From SKVR01 sp037441525 (lineage in GTDB: Bacteria; Bacteroidota; Bacteroidia; Bacteroidales; UBA7960), in assembly GCA_037441525.1 (NCBI GenBank), contig JBBISA010000069.1, positions 1 through 16,078 of the forward strand: a DNA stretch of 16,078 nt, given 5' to 3'. Position numbers and translations under genes: made by a program. The notes below the pieces were generated by a model that saw only the letters and a list, made by a program, of their open reading frames with translations, made no database searches and had not been told where the DNA came from. Of the stretch, positions 13,683 to 16,078 are shown piece after piece; the stretch's first letter is position 1; every line of letters starts with the position of its first letter.

Positions 13683-16064
13683 ATGAGAAGATTATTTACA
13701 TATATAATCCTGATTATAGCTGCCCTGAATGCTTTTTCGCAAAACTGGGGTGGAAACATAATTTTAAACCAGCCTATTGTAGGGGGGGCACATACTTACG
13801 AGGCATCCCATACTGTACAACTTCAACCCGGTTTTCAATATAGACCACAAACAACGGGTGATTTTTTCAAAGCATTAGTAAATAAACCTACTCAGGTTTT
13901 ACCACCAACTGCCGGAGAAAAAGGTGGGCCTGAAGGAATGGATGAAATAGTTGGTGAAGATGGTGTTGTTGGTGCAACAGCCGGTATTTTTGCCGTTAGC
14001 GAAACAGGACAAGCAACCTATGTTGTTCCGCTTGAATTCCCTGGTGGAATTGGTGGTATGACACCCGAATTAAGTCTTGTTTACAATAGCAACGGTGGAG
14101 ATGGAATATTAGGACCAGGTTGGTCATTGGGAGGCTTGTCAGTGATAGAACTCGTGCCCGCAAATCGCTACCATGATGGAATACTTGATGCATCAAAGGG
14201 ACTGGATTATTTGGAAGATACTTATACTCTTGATGGGAAAAGATTAATTAAAGTTTATGATGATGGAGATAACAATTTAAAATTCAGGACCGAGCAAGAT
14301 GAATTTAGTTTAATTGAACGAAAGAAAACTTTGGAAAAAGATGAACCAGGATTTTATTTTGTTGTAAAAAAGAAAAGTGGATTAACTTACTTTTATGGGC
14401 AGAAAAATAAAGATTCCAGACTTCAATCACGAATAGACAATAAGAATAGAGTTGTAGCCTATTATGTGGATAAAATTGAAGACGTTTTTGGTAATACCAT
14501 TGAATTTATTTATAATACAACCCTGGGAAATGTTACCAACAATAACCCTGGTGAAATTTATATTGATAAGATAAGATACACTGCCAATGGTGATATAGGT
14601 CCTGCATATGAAATCCAGTTTAATTATTTAGGTAGGAATTCTCCCAAATTAACTTACTACAACTATAAGCCATCCAATAATCAGGCTCAACAAATATCCT
14701 TTCAAAACAATAAACTTATATCCAGCATTGAATGCAAATATTTACCAAACAATGTAATTGTAAAGTCATACTCACTTGATTATATAAATAGGGGGCCAGG
14801 TACAAATAATGCAAATAAAACTAAACACCTGGCAAGCATTCAGGAATTTGGATATAATAAGGAGCAAAAGTATAATAAAACAGTTTTTGAATGGGAAGAT
14901 GAGATGGATTATAGTTCTTTTGAATTATTAACATACTCTTTGCCCGAAAAAATATTTTGGGATGGAATTGCTCCGGGTTTTAAATATTCTTCAAGAAACT
15001 TTCAGATACAACTTGCTGATGTAGATGACGATGGTGTTAGTGAAGTAGTAAGGACATATGAATATATTATTACCAAAATAAATGGAGGCTGGAATACGAA
15101 GGATAATATTACACATGAAATAATCGTTGAAGTTTTAAAACGAGGGAGTTCTTCAGAATTTGAACATGATTTTTTTATCAGAGTCCCATATCAGTCATAT
15201 TTAAAATATTGGGATGAACCTATTAGTTATAGTTCCTTCTCGATATCGTTCAGTGATTATAATGGGGACGGGAAAAATGATATTCTTGCCAGGCAATGGC
15301 GATACAATAGTAATTCAATGCCTTTAGGTACTGACCTTAAATTATATTTAAAAAATGAAGATGGTTCCTTTAATAGTGATAATTTGTTAGAGTATTATCA
15401 TGTTGGATATAACTTATATGAATATGTATCTGATATAAATGGGGATGGTATAGCTGATTTGACATTGCATGATCAACGTTCAACTGTAGATGGTTCATTA
15501 TTTTTTCGTTTGGGAGATCCCTTGCAACCACTTGACAATTCAAGTGACAAGTTTAATGGAGTATCCCTTAACTATTCAATGGACACCAAAATTCAGCAAC
15601 CAATGAGGTGGTTGGATTATAATGGAGATGGCCGTTCAGATATTATTATCCAGAAACCAAACAACCAGGCAGAAATTCGTAGAATTACTTTTAATGCAAA
15701 CGGAACCCTTAATATTAACAATGTAGTAACATTAACTGACTATGATGTAAGAATAAGTCAATTTGCTTTTCTTAATACAGATAGGAAACTGGATATTATA
15801 AAACAAAACGACTTTAACACGGAATGTTTTAATGACAATTGTTCAAAGTTTAATATGAATTTAAGCTTCAACGCAAGACAAGGTTATGGAATCGCAGGTT
15901 TTGGGGCCACAGATATAATTGAAATTGGTGGTGAGTCTTTTGATTTTTCCTATGACAATTGGTTTGATGGATCTGGTGGTTATGTTACGAGAGTTTACAT
16001 CACTGATTTTAATGGAGATGGCCAAAGAGAGTATAAAATATTTTGTGTAAACACAAATTTTTGA
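13683..16064 (+). CDS. SpvB / FG-GAP repeat secreted protein, possibly truncated before the RHS core
   Basis: The 793-residue product has a signal peptide (MRRLFTYIILIIAALNAFSQ). A short module follows (about 38-66: YEASHTVQLQPGF then FFKALV), of a type common in Bacteroidota exported proteins. An SpvB-like region starts near residue 95 (QATYVVPLEFPGGIGGMTPE, LSLVYNSNGGDGILGPGWSL), as in TcB-type toxin proteins. Five FG-GAP/VCBS Asp-rich motifs follow: DVDDDGVSE (~446), DYNGDGKND (~524), DINGDGIAD (~583), DYNGDGRSD (~644) and DFNGDGQRE (~774). The last departs from the pattern (Glu for Asp). The frame closes at TGA 16062-16064, 14 bases before the window ends. No TcB middle domains, RHS repeats or sorting domain are reached, so it may be a broken gene or the first part of a split system. 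Confidence 0.8.
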   Translation: MRRLFTYIILIIAALNAFSQNWGGNIILNQPIVGGAHTYEASHTVQLQPGFQYRPQTTGDFFKALVNKPTQVLPPTAGEKGGPEGMDEIVGEDGVVGATAGIFAVSETGQATYVVPLEFPGGIGGMTPELSLVYNSNGGDGILGPGWSLGGLSVIELVPANRYHDGILDASKGLDYLEDTYTLDGKRLIKVYDDGDNNLKFRTEQDEFSLIERKKTLEKDEPGFYFVVKKKSGLTYFYGQKNKDSRLQSRIDNKNRVVAYYVDKIEDVFGNTIEFIYNTTLGNVTNNNPGEIYIDKIRYTANGDIGPAYEIQFNYLGRNSPKLTYYNYKPSNNQAQQISFQNNKLISSIECKYLPNNVIVKSYSLDYINRGPGTNNANKTKHLASIQEFGYNKEQKYNKTVFEWEDEMDYSSFELLTYSLPEKIFWDGIAPGFKYSSRNFQIQLADVDDDGVSEVVRTYEYIITKINGGWNTKDNITHEIIVEVLKRGSSSEFEHDFFIRVPYQSYLKYWDEPISYSSFSISFSDYNGDGKNDILARQWRYNSNSMPLGTDLKLYLKNEDGSFNSDNLLEYYHVGYNLYEYVSDINGDGIADLTLHDQRSTVDGSLFFRLGDPLQPLDNSSDKFNGVSLNYSMDTKIQQPMRWLDYNGDGRSDIIIQKPNNQAEIRRITFNANGTLNINNVVTLTDYDVRISQFAFLNTDRKLDIIKQNDFNTECFNDNCSKFNMNLSFNARQGYGIAGFGATDIIEIGGESFDFSYDNWFDGSGGYVTRVYITDFNGDGQREYKIFCVNTNF

Positions 16065-16078
16065 TTTTTAATTTATTT

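Noticed and set aside
1..16078. CRISPR arrays, tRNA or rRNA genes
   Set aside because: No regularly spaced repeats, no tRNA-like cloverleaf with a T-loop motif, and no rRNA-like stretch were seen.

Overview
The window looks like a chromosomal segment of a Bacteroidota bacterium, probably class Bacteroidia. Three promoters match the Bacteroidota -7 box TAnnTTTG. Shine-Dalgarno sequences are mostly absent. Two proteins end in type IX secretion (T9SS)-like sorting domains, and the yceD-rpmF-plsX-fabH cluster reads as typical of the phylum. I cannot assign a genus.

Layout. (a) 34-1680: an IS5/IS1182-like insertion sequence on the minus strand. Its transposase keeps plausible DDE residues but is broken by an in-frame TGA at codon 48, where a Trp is expected. 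(b) 1674-1983: non-coding, with a perfect 9-bp hairpin. (c) 1984-2967 (-): a Gfo/Idh/MocA-type oxidoreductase. (d) 3168-4905 (+): a housekeeping operon rsgA, dtd and a MazG-like pyrophosphohydrolase. It meets fabH tail to tail with no base between the stop codons. (e) 7814-4906 (-): yceD (DUF177), rpmF, plsX, fabH, linking 23S rRNA/ribosome biogenesis to fatty-acid and phospholipid initiation. A TATCTTTG promoter precedes it, and three inverted repeats lie between rpmF and plsX. (f) 7927-11157 (-): a roughly 1,076-residue redox fusion protein. In order it carries a [2Fe-2S] ferredoxin domain, a pyridine-nucleotide-type FAD oxidoreductase, a ferredoxin Cys-rich region, a BFD-like [2Fe-2S] domain and a DAO-type FAD domain. 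It resembles the HcnA/HcnB/HcnC (or opine/hydroxyproline dehydrogenase) subunits joined in one chain. (g) 11218-11828: AT-rich and apparently non-coding, with direct and inverted repeats. (h) 11829-16064 (+): three secreted proteins in AT-rich DNA. They are an S74 (endosialidase-chaperone) protein with a T9SS-like tail, a 149-residue protein with a YD/RHS-like motif and a T9SS tail, and an SpvB/FG-GAP protein that stops before any RHS core.

The core (1.98-7.8 kb) is conserved housekeeping. The parts most worth a second look are the redox fusion, the structured rpmF-plsX spacer, the repeat-bearing spacer at 11.2-11.8 kb, and the secreted S74/RHS-like cluster, whose composition and content look accessory. 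Identifications rest on recognised motifs and gene order; no database search was possible.
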